From Clytia hemisphaerica (taxonomy: Eukaryota; Cnidaria; Hydrozoa; Leptothecata; Clytiidae), in assembly GCA_902728285.1 (NCBI GenBank), contig CACVBU010001098.1, positions 1 through 64,000 on the forward strand: a stretch of DNA of 64,000 nt, read 5' to 3'. Made by a program: the position numbers and the translations under genes. The notes beneath the pieces were generated by a model, which was not told where the DNA came from, searched no databases, and saw only the letters and a program-made list of their open reading frames with translations. Below, one piece after another: positions 11,055 to 23,080 of this stretch. Positions within the stretch are counted from its first letter, which is position 1. Each line of letters begins with the position of its first letter.

Positions 11055-11502
11055 CTTTGCCGGTATCTTGTTTTACCAAGTTAAGAAGGACTTTCTCGAG
11101 TTACGACCATGTGATGGTCTTTAAAGTTCAAGAAGCTCTATAAACAATAAAGCTAGTTATTAAAATATAATAACAGACAAAAAGGTAAATTACAGTTTTG
11201 AACAAAAATATCAAATGTACATTTGAAAACTTGAGCAAACTTCTTTAAAGACTCCAGAAAAAGAATTGAAATCATTGCTGAAATGAACTTCTGACTAAAT
11301 TACAGTATTTAGTATTCAGTTTCAAAGACAAGAAACAAAATTTGACATACAAAACACTTTTTCCAGTCAATGAATCAGCTCATCATCATAACCAGTCTGC
11401 CATTTTGTTTGTTTTGATTTGCACAAGTAATATTGTAATTCGTGTTATATCATACACTGTTATGATTTGCATTTATAACACTCGCTTCAGCTTTTCAATG
11501 CT

Positions 11503-11593
11503 AAATCAAAACTAATAAAATGTAATACGCAATAATGGTAATAGCATATAACGTAATATCAAAATATGTATAACATTTTATTAGTTTTGATTT
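11503..11593. repeat. Perfect-stem hairpin, about 91 bp
   Basis: The left arm starts AAATCAAAACTAATAAAATG at 11503. The right arm, ending at 11593, is its reverse complement. The stem has at least 21 perfect pairs and the loop about 40 bases. It may be a small foldback repeat; a structured RNA is possible but unsupported. Confidence 0.7.
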
Positions 11594-12296
11594 ACCGCCA
11601 TATTTTTGCGGAACACTTAATTGGCCGGAAAGCCGATTACGACAAACAAAAACAATTCGCAAAAAATTGAGATTCCAGTCCAATATATTGCGTGAAGCTA
11701 TGAATGCCTCCTCAGTCGCTGCGCTCCTTGCAGGGGCAATGAATATTTCAAAAGTTATCAAAAAAACTCTTTGCTCGACCCCCCCCCACTCAAGATGCTC
11801 AAAGGGTTAAGAAGATCAATGATGAAATGGAAGAAAACCATTTTTCATCAAAGTTCGTATTTTGACTATTCATTCGACATTTTTTCCTCTTTTGACTTAA
11901 AAATGGTAAAACTAGCCAACAAAGGTGTCTTTTTGACCCCTCTCGTCTTTCTACGCTCCCAAAAGAATTGGCATCTGTCCCCCTGTGGTTTATTCACGCT
12001 ACTGCCTTATTTCTAAAAGAAACAATTGTTTGCTTATTGATAACGTATACGAAAGAACACGAAAAATTAGATTTCTTTGTGTTTTGTCCTTCTCAATGGC
12101 TCAAAAGTCATTTTGGGCATGAAAGCTTTCAATTTGTTTTTGTAAACTTGTATCCAAATTTATTTTTTTAATGAGGTCGTTAAAAATACACTGCAAATGA
12201 AATAAAAACCTAATTAATTCTGACAAAAGTGACTCTGTATCTTAGATCAAAATACTTTAACAATTTTCTGATTTAAAAGGAGGTATGAAGCTTTGT

Positions 12297-12415
12297 AATA
12301 AGCATGCCAGACTTTTCAATACTGATATGCCGATAAGCCTTTCGTTCAAATAGCGAAATACCGATAATAATATTTTGTTCAATTACCGATACCCATATCC
12401 ACTTCAATTTTATTT
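12297..12415. repeat. Dispersed 118 bp repeat, first copy
   Basis: Nearly identical to 28137-28255, starting 'aataagcatgccagac' and ending 'cacttcaattttatt'. The second copy directly follows the 3' end of the LINE at 24668-27931. It is probably part of an undefined transposon. Confidence 0.85.
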
Positions 12416-13149
12416 AATTAAAAACCGTAATGAAAACCAACCATTAAACGCTCAATGAGTTGGGTATCAGGCTGGAAATTGCGGCTTGTGCGCCGGATAT
12501 CTCCGGCGTAGATTTGAGATTTCAGATCTGCTGCCTTCAACTTTTTCCAGTTAAGTTGGCGCAGCTCCGGCCTAACATTCTCCTTCTTTCCTGACTGGGT
12601 TGGGGCTGAAATAAAAGCCAATTTCAAAGTAGGGTTGAAATTTTAGGGTCGTTTCCCAACGTGGATGAAATCTTGACCAAAAGAGTATTATTATCAACGA
12701 TGATTTTGATATTTTTTGTACTTTTTGAACGTTCACAGGTATTTCTTACTGATAGGTGTTTTATCAATAGCAAGTTGCCTTCGTCTTGAAATATAATAAT
12801 AGGATAAGAAAATAATTGGAATCGAGTCTTTCAGTACATGATATTTTTCTACGTCACTTGTCCATTGAGATTATAAGTTTTACAAAGGTAACAACAATAG
12901 CAAATAGTTCTTGAATTCCCAAGCGAATTGAATATTTCAACGTCTTCTTTAAGAGGACATCTTCCTAGACTTGGGCATTTTTCCCCTTTAAATTGAATAG
13001 AAAATAGCATGTAACAAATGCACGAACCCTATGAAATAGGCTCGTAATAAGCAAAAAGAAATGAATTAGCATAGAAAGTAAAAATATAACCCTATTAAGA
13101 ATGAATAATCATACTAATTTATAGTAAAATTTTTCCTCAAGTCTCAAAA

Positions 13150-14283
13150 TTAGCCCCATCGTTTTCCACGTCTTCCCCGTCCACGTCCACGTCGACTTCT
13201 GCGTCCCCGTCTTCCACCACGGCGTCCCCGTCTTCCACCACGGCGTCCTCTTCTACCTCCACGGCGTCCAACTCTTCTGTTACGTCTGAATGGACGTCCT
13301 CCACGTCGAGACCTTCTAAACGCACGTCTAACTCGACGGAAGGTTCGACGTACTCGAAAACCAGTAGCACGTCGAAATTTCAAGGCAGTTCTCGCCCCAC
13401 GTACAAGCAATCTTCCGACTCTGGGATCCTTTTGCACTATTTATAAAAGAAAACTTTTTATTTTAGGAACAGCTTCTCTTAATAAGACAGGCAATATTTG
13501 GTTTTTCAAATTGTGTTTTTCGTTACAATGAATTTAGCAATTTTCCTCGACTGACTTTATTATCAAGTCATTTACTTTCTGGCTTTACAAAATTTATTTA
13601 CTGTGGGAAAATTATTCTTTTGTTCTGTAAAAATATATTCAACATTAGTCTCTAACTAAGAAAATGGAAATAAGTTTATGTAGATTGTGTTCAAAAATTT
13701 TGAAAGATTCTGAGCCCCTTCTTCTACCTGGTGATATTTTCCTGTCATACAAAAGACCTTTCAACGTATTTAATACCTTTAAGGGGATGATCTGGGTCGG
13801 CTTTTTGAAGCTGGCGATCTTTTATTTCGTCATCGTCATCATCATCGTTATCTGTGTCGTCTTCGTCTTCATTTTCTTCTTCATTCTCATCGTCATTATC
13901 GTTATCATTATTATCATTATCGTCATTTTCCAAATCTTCTTTTTGATCTTCTTTATCATCGTTTATGGTGGCATCTTCAACATTTTCAAATTTCAATCTT
14001 GACTCAATTTCACCGTCATGTGATATTTCATTTGCGTTTTGGTTAGCTAAGTAAAACAAATCAGGGTTTAAAACAGATTTATTCCTTCAACATAAAATCG
14101 AGATAGAAGCAGTCCGCAATTTAATCTCCTGGACAATGTAACTTTTTTGGAAGGCAACGTAAATGAGTAGTTAGTAATGGCCATTATCAGTTTATTATTG
14201 ATTAGAAGAGAAAAATTGAAGTAAGGAATACCTTTTGCAGTTGATATGAAAATACAAAGTATTGCCAAACAAAGAAGTTTCAT
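13150..14283 (-). CDS. Secreted precursor with acidic propiece and Arg-rich cationic C-terminus, copy B
   Basis: Minus-strand exons 14283-14232, 14046-13777 and 13436-13150, phase-1 GT-AG introns, 202 residues. The signal peptide reads MKLLCLAILCIFISTAK. The acidic exon has about 90 residues rich in Asp, Glu and Asn. The basic exon has about 43 Arg in 94 residues and ends GKRWG-stop. Against copy A the acidic part is slightly shorter and the Arg-rich part is longer by a GGRRGRR-type repeat step. The signal peptide, splice sites and final Trp-Gly are kept. That both copies stay open while the neighbouring GPCR copy has decayed suggests that purifying selection acts on this gene. Role as for copy A: inferred antimicrobial or polyanion-binding secreted peptide. 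Confidence 0.7.
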
Positions 14284-14380
14284 CTTTTACTGTCTTGATT
14301 TACGCAGTAATGAATCTTCCTTTTGATATCTCTCTTTTGGTGATCTTCAGAATTGAATGATTCTTAAAACCCTTTCTCCT

Positions 14381-14390
14381 CTTTTTATAG
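14381..14390 (-). promoter_or_regulatory. TATA box of precursor gene copy B
   Basis: CTATAAAAAG on the minus strand, about 100 bases upstream of the ATG at 14283. Same sequence and spacing as copy A. Confidence 0.6.
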
Positions 14391-14968
14391 CCATGCGCTC
14401 CACCTCTAACTCAAGTGTTCGAAACTTTTGTGACGGGGGTGGAATGAAAGAAATACATTGTACTTGCCGTCAAAAAAGTTTCTTGAATCTTTTCTTCCAA
14501 AAATGACTCTCGCCGTTGTGGTTTTCCCTAAATAGTTTCTATATTAACAAAGCATCCCTCACATCACATCATTATATCAAATTAATTTCTGTTGATAATT
14601 GTTAAGTGCATTTATTTTTAATCTAACGACCAATTTGGATACTAATCAAAGAATGCCTTGACTTCTACTTCGTTCTAAAGTAGAAACTCTCTTTTAAGGT
14701 ATTTCTTGTGGGTGTACGGTAAATCAAATTGTTGGTTCAGCCGGTTTCGAACTTTGTGAAGTGCCCCCTTATTGTTTTACCTTAATTTTTCCTGGGAAAT
14801 TTAAGGGCCATTATAAGGGCCATTATAGGGAATAAAAGGAAGTCACCAGTGAAATCCCCCTGACAACACTAACTAGACTAACTAACGTTACAGTCTTTAG
14901 TCTTGGTATATTATAAGCCAACACGATACAACTCATTAGAACTATTTCAGCAAATAACTACAGCATAA

Positions 14969-15193
14969 ATGGCAATGAAGTTTAAAGGCTTGGTGACACA
15001 AACAATTTTTTTCGCGTTGGTGCAATGCAACATGCTCCATCTCACCAACCTGAAACACTCTCTCGTGTCTCCACCCTATTTTTGTTTAAATCAAATTTTT
15101 GCTTTTCTCACATTCGTCCTACGGACAAAATCACCGTGTCTTTTGGGTATTTCCCTCACTTTTTGTCCCATGAAACAAAAAAATAAACCATGA
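14969..15193 (+). CDS. Small hypothetical ORF, copy B
   Basis: Seventy-four codons, paralogous to 5179-5388. The first 60 or so residues are almost unchanged; small indels alter the C-terminal end, so the tail is not conserved. The same upstream TATA-like sequence is present. No family is recognised, and a non-coding origin is equally possible. Confidence 0.25.
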   Translation: MAMKFKGLVTQTIFFALVQCNMLHLTNLKHSLVSPPYFCLNQIFAFLTFVLRTKSPCLLGISLTFCPMKQKNKP

Positions 15194-15529
15194 AACACGC
15201 ACATTTTTTCTCGTGTACCCAAGCCTTAAGTCTAAGAAACAATTATTTAAAACGAACCTAAACGGTGAGCTCCATGAATATGGATTTACGGTTTTCGATC
15301 CCTAAAATAAATTAATCAATTTTGGACTGGAACACTGCAACGATAACTATATGCTTCTTGAGCAAGAAGGAAAAATAGCTTGTCATATAAAAAGATTAGA
15401 TTTTTCAGTTTATCGGTGAAAGGGCAAATTTTTGTGCTGTTTATCGATTTTGGGATTCCTATTATCCCCCTCAAACCTGGGAGACGTGTATACACGTTAT
15501 AAATTTGCTAATATACCAAGTCCAAGACT

Positions 15530-16860
15530 TAAAGGGACATTAAAGTAGTAAAATGTAAACATTGCGCGAACCACGTGTCATTAAAGAGAACAAAAAGGTG
15601 TCCACAAAAAACTGGAAATCGGGCGCGGTAGTTCGAAACAGGTCACAGGGCCCCTCACAGGTCAGTGATGACAGGTGATCCGTAAAGAAAATGTTGGAAA
15701 ACACAAAGACTTATCAAAAACATAATCTTCCAGCAATTTATCAAAAAACCATTTCAAAATCAAAAACCATGGCTTTATCGATCTTTCGCAGTTGCGCCGT
15801 ATAACGAGACCAGAAATTTAACCATATTCTTACGTTAACAGGTTATACATTGTAATGTTTTAATTTATATATGTTTACATATATAAAAAACTCATCGCTT
15901 AATACTTTCAGAGACTCACGAGCTTCTGATTGGTGTAATTTTATATCCAGCCATATTGCCCGGGGGGGGGGGTACTAGGGCAAGATGGTTTACGGGGATG
16001 CTCCGCTGGTCAGGTACCTTTTTACCTCCCGAGCCCAGGCAGGTCGCAAACACACCAAAATAGAAAAATCAGTCCCTCGTAGGGTGCCTATTTTTGGAAA
16101 ATTTGGGGAAAAAGTAGAAAATTTGAGAAAATTTTGGAATTTCAGTCCCATTCAGGGTCACTTTTTTCACAAATTTCGAGTCCCACGTAGGGTCCATTTT
16201 TCGAACCTCAGCGGAGCACCCCCGTCGGTCGACAAGGGTAGTACCCCCTCCCCGGGCCATATTGTTATCATCACATTCGGTATGCTAAATTTTTTTGGTG
16301 TTTTTCTCTTGTAAGACATGATATTTTGTGATTCTGTCAACATTTTTGTCAAAAATTGTCATTAAGTCATTAAAATAACAATTGAATGATTAATTAGTTT
16401 CATCCTTCTAAAACCACTCTCTTAGGGACCTCACAAGCTTCTGATTGGTGCCGTTTTATATCCATTCACACCATCCACATCACATTCTGTATTATAAATA
16501 TTTTTCGTGTTATCTCTTTTCTTGCATCAGATTTTATGATTCTGTTAATATTTTTGTATGTTATTTTATTCAATTGTCATTTTATAATATCTAAATAACA
16601 TGTATTAATTTTTTGTAATTTAATGCGTTATGTATTGATGTTATGTTATGTATATGTTATGATCTTATTATCTTTTTTCCGGTCTGCACTTTGTTGACCT
16701 GTGACCTGTGACCTGTTGACCTGTGACCTGTGACCTGCGTTTCAAACTAGCCGCCATATTTGGTTTGATTTTTTATTTTGACATGTGACATTTGTTTTGA
16801 TTTTGTATCCGCTGCATACAGTTTGTTTACAAATTTCACAAGTACTGTTATGTCACTTTA
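15530..16860. mobile_element. Insertion in copy B with imperfect terminal inverted repeats
   Basis: Copy A has the continuous sequence (about 5726-5740). Here 1.33 kb interrupts it. The ends are imperfect inverted repeats, TAAAGGGACATTAAAGTA at left and the complement of TAAAGTGACATAACAGTA at right. Inside are a nested element (15959-16255) and a short tandem array of 'gacctgt' words at 16695-16738. No ORF of note is seen. Confidence 0.7.
15959..16255. mobile_element. Nested MITE with CCCGGGGGGG ends
   Basis: The ends read CCCGGGGGGG...TACTA and the inverted TAGTACCCCCTCCCCGG. It is flanked by a perfect 9 bp direct repeat GCCATATTG (15950-15958 and 16256-16264), which includes an hAT-like 8 bp duplication. 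A relative lies at 34717-35001. Confidence 0.8.
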
Positions 16861-18047
16861 AATGCTATAACCCCTGACCACTTGATTTAAAAGGGCATAA
16901 ACTGCTATTAGAAAGAGTATAAAAATATCTTTCTAATGATACCAAAATCATTGTCAAACTCTCAAGTTACAAGTTTAATGTTAGTTTGAAAATTTGGATT
17001 TCAAAAAAATAAGTTGGAAATTTTGGACATTTTTCAAAAATCGTTGCACCCTGGAATAGTAATAACTTTTGATCAGAAAGTTGTTATTTCGGTCATTTTT
17101 GTCAAAATAACTTTTGCTCACCTTATTAAAGCTTAATTAGGATACAAAAATCATTGCCAAAAAATTAAACTTACAGTTTCCATGTCAAAAATGACTTTTG
17201 AGTAAAAGAAGAAGGAGAACAAGGCATAAAGAAGTCTTTCTTTCTCATGTTTCCACGTAAGNGGGTCTACGAGAAAAGGATGGGTCATTTCGACCTAACA
17301 AATCCCTCTACGGTCGCAAAAATGTTTAAAAGCGAAAAAATTCCAAAAAAGTGTTGGATTTAGACTTGCACTCAACTTTTGATCCATGAGCTGTTTTATT
17401 CTTGAATGTCAAGCGGTACTATCTTCTGCAGTGTGTTCTGCAGAGGAATCAAAGAAATCAAATAGAAAAAACCTTAGGCGTAACCAACCTAAATTCTAAA
17501 TTAGCTGAAGGCACGTTTATTCAGCGTTCTACGGTGAAAATTTTATTTTGAATAAAGTCTTGTTTTAGGGATATGAAGCTTCGAGCACACCAAGTAGAGA
17601 TGAAAACCAGGCGGTAATCTGGTGGTCAGCTGATACAGGCTACGAACATTAAAAGTCAATGAAGATTATTTCGTCATATTTCTTAGACTGGAACGTTTAG
17701 ATGTGTAACAGAGTATAGCGTTAAATTAATATATAGGATTATTGTACGGGATTTAGTTTGTATATACTCCCTTACTTTTCGCTTTATTTCTACTAATGTC
17801 TGAATTAGTCGTCTAGCTTGCTAGACTATCAATGATTAGGCAATCAATCTGGTCTGTTCTACGACACTGTATTTTATGGATAATGATTGGAATTAAATTT
17901 TCCAATAAATCCCGAGCCGCGTAGATATGAAAAGAAAAATGTCAAAGAGACCGTTATACTTCTAAATAGTGATTGATTTTGAACAGTCTAATGAGTTGTC
18001 TTTGAAAACTAACTGCAAAAGAAACTTGAACCTACTTAGCGCCTACC

Positions 18048-18142
18048 CCAGCTGGCACACAACGTTGTTTCAACGTTTATCTAACGTTCACAACGTCCAT
18101 ATAAGGTTAGATGAACGTTAAAACCACAACGTTGCCGGCTGG
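18048..18142. repeat. Small foldback with CCAGCTGG ends
   Basis: Begins CCAGCTGGCACACAACGTT and ends in the inverted form 'aacgttgccggctgg'. The interior is made of 'aacgtt' and 'aacgttcat'-type words. The same family occurs at 63003-63067; copy A keeps only its right end. Confidence 0.7.
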
Positions 18143-19253
18143 GATGTTTCAAGACATCTGCTCTATAAATTAACCCTTATTTGTATAATAGATTTCCAAA
18201 AATGACAACGATGATGAAGGATTTTTAACGATTGTTTGTTTTTTTGAATGTTTCAGAAGAACAAAATGTAAAATCAGTTTGAAATGGTCTTCACACTGCT
18301 TGTTGATCAATAAAAGAATTCTATGTAAAATAAATGAGTGTCCTTAATATATCGCGCTTCGTTTAATAACTTTAGATATGTTAAAAATAGATTAACTTTA
18401 AAAATATTTTGATTAAAACTTTCACCGAATTTTTAGCTACTTCTTAACCCACAATCTATGCATTAAAACGTTTTCTTAGTTTTTTTTCAGCTTTAAAGAG
18501 GAGAGAAAAATCTCAGTAATTTAAGCAAAGCAAGAATGGTTTCAAATAATATAACCACCGTTAAACAGTACAATCCTGACGAAATCACCTTATTTTACCA
18601 AGCGTATATAGCAATATGGGTTATAGTTGGATTAACAGCGTTTGTATTGAATATTTTACAAATTATATTTATCGTCAAGAGAGTTTAAATCAAAGAACAC
18701 ACGAGTTGGGAAGTTCAGTAATTTTTTAACGAGCCTTTGTATGTCTGATGGTTTAGTTGGTTTTGTAATGGTGATTTTGATCGTTGTAACATTTTTTCTA
18801 CCAGAACGTCATAAATCAACTTCATAGATTTGATATCTTATCTGAGGATCTTCCATCATATCCAACTGAATCTTGTAGGAATCACAGTAAACTGTGGTGT
18901 GTTATGAAACCAATACAGTACCGAAACTCAAGCCGAAAATATGCTGTGTGCAATATGTTATCTTTATGGGTTTTAGCTTTAATTTTGATCATGTCGTAGT
19001 TACATTATATAGCATAGAGGATTTTATATCAGCCTTTCTGTATATCTGGTTTTAATGCCATGTTTGATTTTCAGTACTTGTGCTTTGCTTTGTTGTTGCT
19101 ATTTGTTGATATGGCAACGGTTGATAAAGAATAGACATACACTTGAAAGTGGCAATAACCAATATACAAATGAAATTGCAGAAACCTTGGAAAGACAACG
19201 GCAGACTGCTTTAACCCTTAGAGAAAAGAAATTAACGAAGATTACAACGTTAA

Positions 19254-21647
19254 CACTGCAAAAAATCATTTCTTGTCAGAAGAAAAAAAATAACGAGTTA
19301 AGTAAAAACTTACTTAAGATGAGAAATATTTTCTATTCCGATAGGTAAGAAAAATTTTCTTAAAATTCTTTTAAGATAATTTTTCTTATACCATTAAGAA
19401 AATTTTTCTTATGTCAAGTATTTTTTACTTAACTTTATAAATAAATATTTTCTGTGATGAGAAAATATCTTCTTTAATTTTCTTAAATCAGAAAAAGTTT
19501 CACATAAATTATCGGTAATAGAATACGCTACTATTTATAAGAAAAAGGAAAATATTACTATAAGAATATTTTATAAATTGTTAGAGCACCAGATAAAGTA
19601 GCTGGAAGACCTGGAATTTTTATACACAAAATACATTTTCATGGATAGTCACTCACTTTTTCACTCTATCATACAGCTGAGCTTATAAAATATTTATGGC
19701 TGGTACTAAAAACAGCACTGGTTAAAGCCCTTGAAAGTAGACCACATCCATGAATTTTACTAAATACCACTGACTCGTTCTTTCCCATTTTTACCTTCAT
19801 ACAGCTAAGCGAAAAGCGTTATGGCTGGTACTAAAAACAGCACCGTTTAAAGTACTTGAGAGTAGACCACATCCATGAATTTTCCTGATATACGCTGTCT
19901 CATTCTTTCCCATTTTTACCTTCATACAGCTAAGCGAAAATCGTTATGGCTGGTACTACAAACAGCACTGGTTAAAGTACTTGAGAGTAGACCACATCCA
20001 GAATTTTCCTGAATACGCTGACACATTCTTTCCCATTTTTACCTTCATACAGCTAAGCGAAAATTGTTATGGCTGGTACTACAAAAACAGCACTGGGTTA
20101 AAGTACTTGAGAGTAGACCACATCCATGAATTTTCCTGATACGCTGACTCATTCTTTCCCATCTTTACCTTCATACAGCTAAGCGAAAATCGTTATGGCT
20201 GTACTAAAAACAGCAGCACCGTTTAAAGAACTTGAGAGTAGACCACATCCATGAATTTTCCTGGATACGCTGTCTCATTCTTTCCCATTTTTTTTACCTT
20301 CATACAGCTAAGCGAAAATCGTTATGGCTGGTACTACAAACAGCACCGTTTAAAGTACTTGAGAGTAGACCACATCCATGAATTTTTCCTGAATACGCTG
20401 ACTCATTCTTTCCCATTTTTACCTTCATACAGCTAAGCGAAAATCGTTATGGCTGGTACTACAAACAGCACCGTTTAAAGTACTTGAGAGTAGACCACAT
20501 CCATGAATTTTCCTGGATACGCTGTCTCATTCTTTCCCATTTTTACCTTCATACAGCTAAGCGAAAATCGTTATGGCTGGTACTACAAACAGCACTGGTT
20601 AAAGTACTTGAGAGTAGACCACATCCATGAATTTTCCTGAATACCACTGACTCATTCTTTCCCATTTTTACCTTCATACAGCTAAGCGAAAATCGTTATG
20701 GCTGGTACTACAACAGCACTGGTTTAAAGTTACTTGAGAGTAGACCACATCTCCATGAATTTTCCTGAATACGCTGTCTCATTCTTTCCCATTTTTACCT
20801 TCATACAGCTACGCGAAAATCGTTATGGCTGGTACTACAAACACAAACAGCACTGGTTAAAGTACTTGAGAGTAGACCACATCCATGAATTTTCCTGAAT
20901 ACGCTGTCTCATTCTTTCCCATTTTTACCTTCATACAGCTAAGCGAAAATCGTTATGGCTGGTACTACAAACAGCACCGTTTAAAGTACTTGAGAGTAGA
21001 CCACATCCATGAATTTTCCTGAATACGCTGTCTTACTTATTCCTTTCCATTTCCTTCAATAAAATTTGCTTAAAGATTTGCTTTACATGTATCAGCTTAT
21101 AACTGTGGTATGTTATAGCTTTACAGGCAAAAAAGCAATAAATAAACGATAAAGTAACAATGAAAGAAAAATACTTATCTTTTAAGTTTTTGAAGACACG
21201 TCTTCTCGCACCGCGTGCTTTTTTGAAAATTAAAATTTTACACTCAACAAACCTATATCTTCTCATAGCATTTTGGTACTATCTTTTCGTCAATTTCCAG
21301 AGAAACATTTTTTCAAATGTTTATTCGAAAGATAAAAGAAATATGTTTAATAGGAGTAAAAGCCTATTGTTAAAAAATACGCTTGCTATTGATTTTCGCC
21401 CTTTTTAAGAAAATTTAAGAAAATTAATATTGTAATTTTCTTAACATAAGAAAAATATTGACAAAATCTTTACAGTAAGATTATTTTTCTTGAGCGAAGA
21501 ATTCAGTATTTCGACTTTTGAAAATTCTAAGAAAATTAAAAACATTGAAATGGCGTTTTCTTGTATTAAGACTTAATTCCTTATTAGGAGTTTAACTTTC
21601 TTGCTATAAGATGTGTGACTTTCTTTAAGAAATGATTTTTTGCAGTG
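19254..21647. mobile_element. DNA transposon carrying a satellite array
   Basis: Perfect 21 bp terminal inverted repeats begin CACTGCAAAAAATCATTTCT (19254-19274 and 21627-21647). Copy A gives the empty site, which shows at most a 2 bp (AA) duplication at the junction. The ends are rich in 'aagaaaa' words and most of the middle is a tandem array. It encodes no transposase, so it is non-autonomous. Superfamily not settled. Confidence 0.85.
19655..21035. repeat. Tandem array, about 125 bp unit, 11 copies
   Basis: Each unit contains 'ccttcatacagctaagcg', 'gttatggctggtact' and 'agagtagaccacatccatga'. Anchor words recur at about 19671, 19800, 19925, 20047, 20174, 20302, 20427, 20549, 20676, 20805 and 20931. 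The array sits inside the transposon at 19254-21647. Confidence 0.9.
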
Positions 21648-21875
21648 AATAATTGTAACTTTTGCAATATGCTGGTTACCTTTGGCAGGGTTATATATTT
21701 TAGCGAGATACAGTTACATTGATATGGAACATATTAAATTGATTATGATTTTCCAGTTGTTGGCAACTTTGAATTCGGTTGCTAATCCTTTGTTATATTT
21801 GGGTACAGTGAAAAAGCGAATGGAACGTCTATGTTATGGAGTGAGAATTCGATGCTAAACTCAATAACTATTATT

Positions 21876-23080
21876 AATTTCGCTTAGCGAAAGTATTACG
21901 ATAGCCTTTCTGCGGTGGCGGTGTCCAACCCTGCGGTGTCATCGGAAAAAAAATTAGAAAACGAAAGTGCTTGATACGGTGGACGAACTCACTAAATTTA
22001 ATTTACAAATTACACGCTCGTATAACCACGGACGATTTTCGCGGGTTTTCTTTGGATTACGTCATATATCTTTGTGTCTTTAGCTCCACAGTTTTGATTT
22101 TTTCTTTATTTTCTTATAAGCATATACTTTATAAGAATCAAATCAATAACTCTTGATAGACGGTAATATACCTTTCGGTAATTAGTTCTTACAAAGTAAA
22201 CAAAGTATGGTGCACAATATGAGCATATTTTTTTCTTATAAGCATATACTTTAAGAATCAAATCAATAACTCTTGATAGACGGTGATATACCTTTCGGTA
22301 ATTAGTTCTTACAAAGTAAACAAAGTATGGCGCACAATATGAGCATATTTATTTTTCTTATAAGCATATACTTTATAAGAATCAAATCAATAACTCTTGA
22401 TAGACGGTGATATACCTTTCGGTAATTAGCTCTTACAAAGTTAACAAGCAATGGCACACAATATGAGCATTTTTATTTTTCTTATAAGCATTTACTTTAT
22501 AAGAATCAAATCAATAACTCTCGATAGACGGTGATATACCTTTCGGTAATTAGTTTTTACAAAGTAAACAAGAAACGGCGCACAATCTGACCTCATTTAT
22601 TTTTCTTATAAGCATTTAATTTATAAGAATCAAATCAATAACTCTTTATAGACGGTAATATACCTTTCGGTAATTAGTTCTTACAAAGTTAACAACGGAC
22701 GGCGCACAATATATGAGCATATTCATTTTCTTATAAGCATTTACTTTATAAGAATTAAATCAATAACACTTGGATAGACGGTGATATACCTTTCCGTAAT
22801 TAGTTCTTACAAGGGATAAACAAGGGATGGCGTGCAATATGAGCATATTTATCTTTTATAAGCATATACTTTATAAGAGTTGTTAAAAATTAAACAATAA
22901 TTCTTCTTAAATCGGTCTTAATTTTTTTAGCGATTTTAAGCCTCGTTGTTCTTGTGAAATTGTTTCATCAAGGCTCGATGTAAAGTAGATTTCAGATTAG
23001 CTTCAATCTCTACTTCTTGTTTTTTCCGTGCAGTTCAAATTCTAAGCGAAATTTTCGACTTCAAGTCGTCTTGTTTTTTA
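21876..23080. mobile_element. Second insertion in copy B with satellite core
   Basis: Absent from copy A. The ends carry inverted 'aatttcgcttag' words (near 21882 and 23040). The centre (about 22090-22880) is a tandem array of a 124 bp unit, six full copies plus partial ones, with anchor 'atcaaatcaataactcttga' and 'atacctttcggtaattagt'. No ORF. Confidence 0.75.

Larger units (their letters stand above)
9941..12921. other. Intergenic region between duplication copies
   Basis: No gene is supported. It holds two foldback structures (10840-11054 and 11503-11593) and a 118 bp repeat (12297-12415). An open minus-strand frame of 69 codons at 12418-12627 is GC-richer than its surroundings, but I recognise no family in it and do not call it a gene. 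Confidence 0.5.
18536..21858 (+). pseudogene. GPCR pseudogene, copy B
   Basis: Paralogue of the receptor at 7685-8626. The start codon, 5' UTR acceptor and stop are recognisable. The frame is broken by many one-base deletions (for example near 18680-18720 and 18830-18900). After the third intracellular loop a 2.4 kb transposon (19254-21647) splits it just before TM6, and TM6-TM7 resume at 21648. Some small deletions may be sequence errors, but the transposon alone removes function. Confidence 0.9.

Noticed and set aside
19055-19348. Short ORF running from GPCR copy B into the transposon
   Set aside because: A chance fusion of TM5 of the broken receptor with transposon sequence.
19655-22880. 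CRISPR-like array of regular repeats
   Set aside because: The repeats are contiguous satellite units without unique spacers, in an intron-containing eukaryotic sequence.
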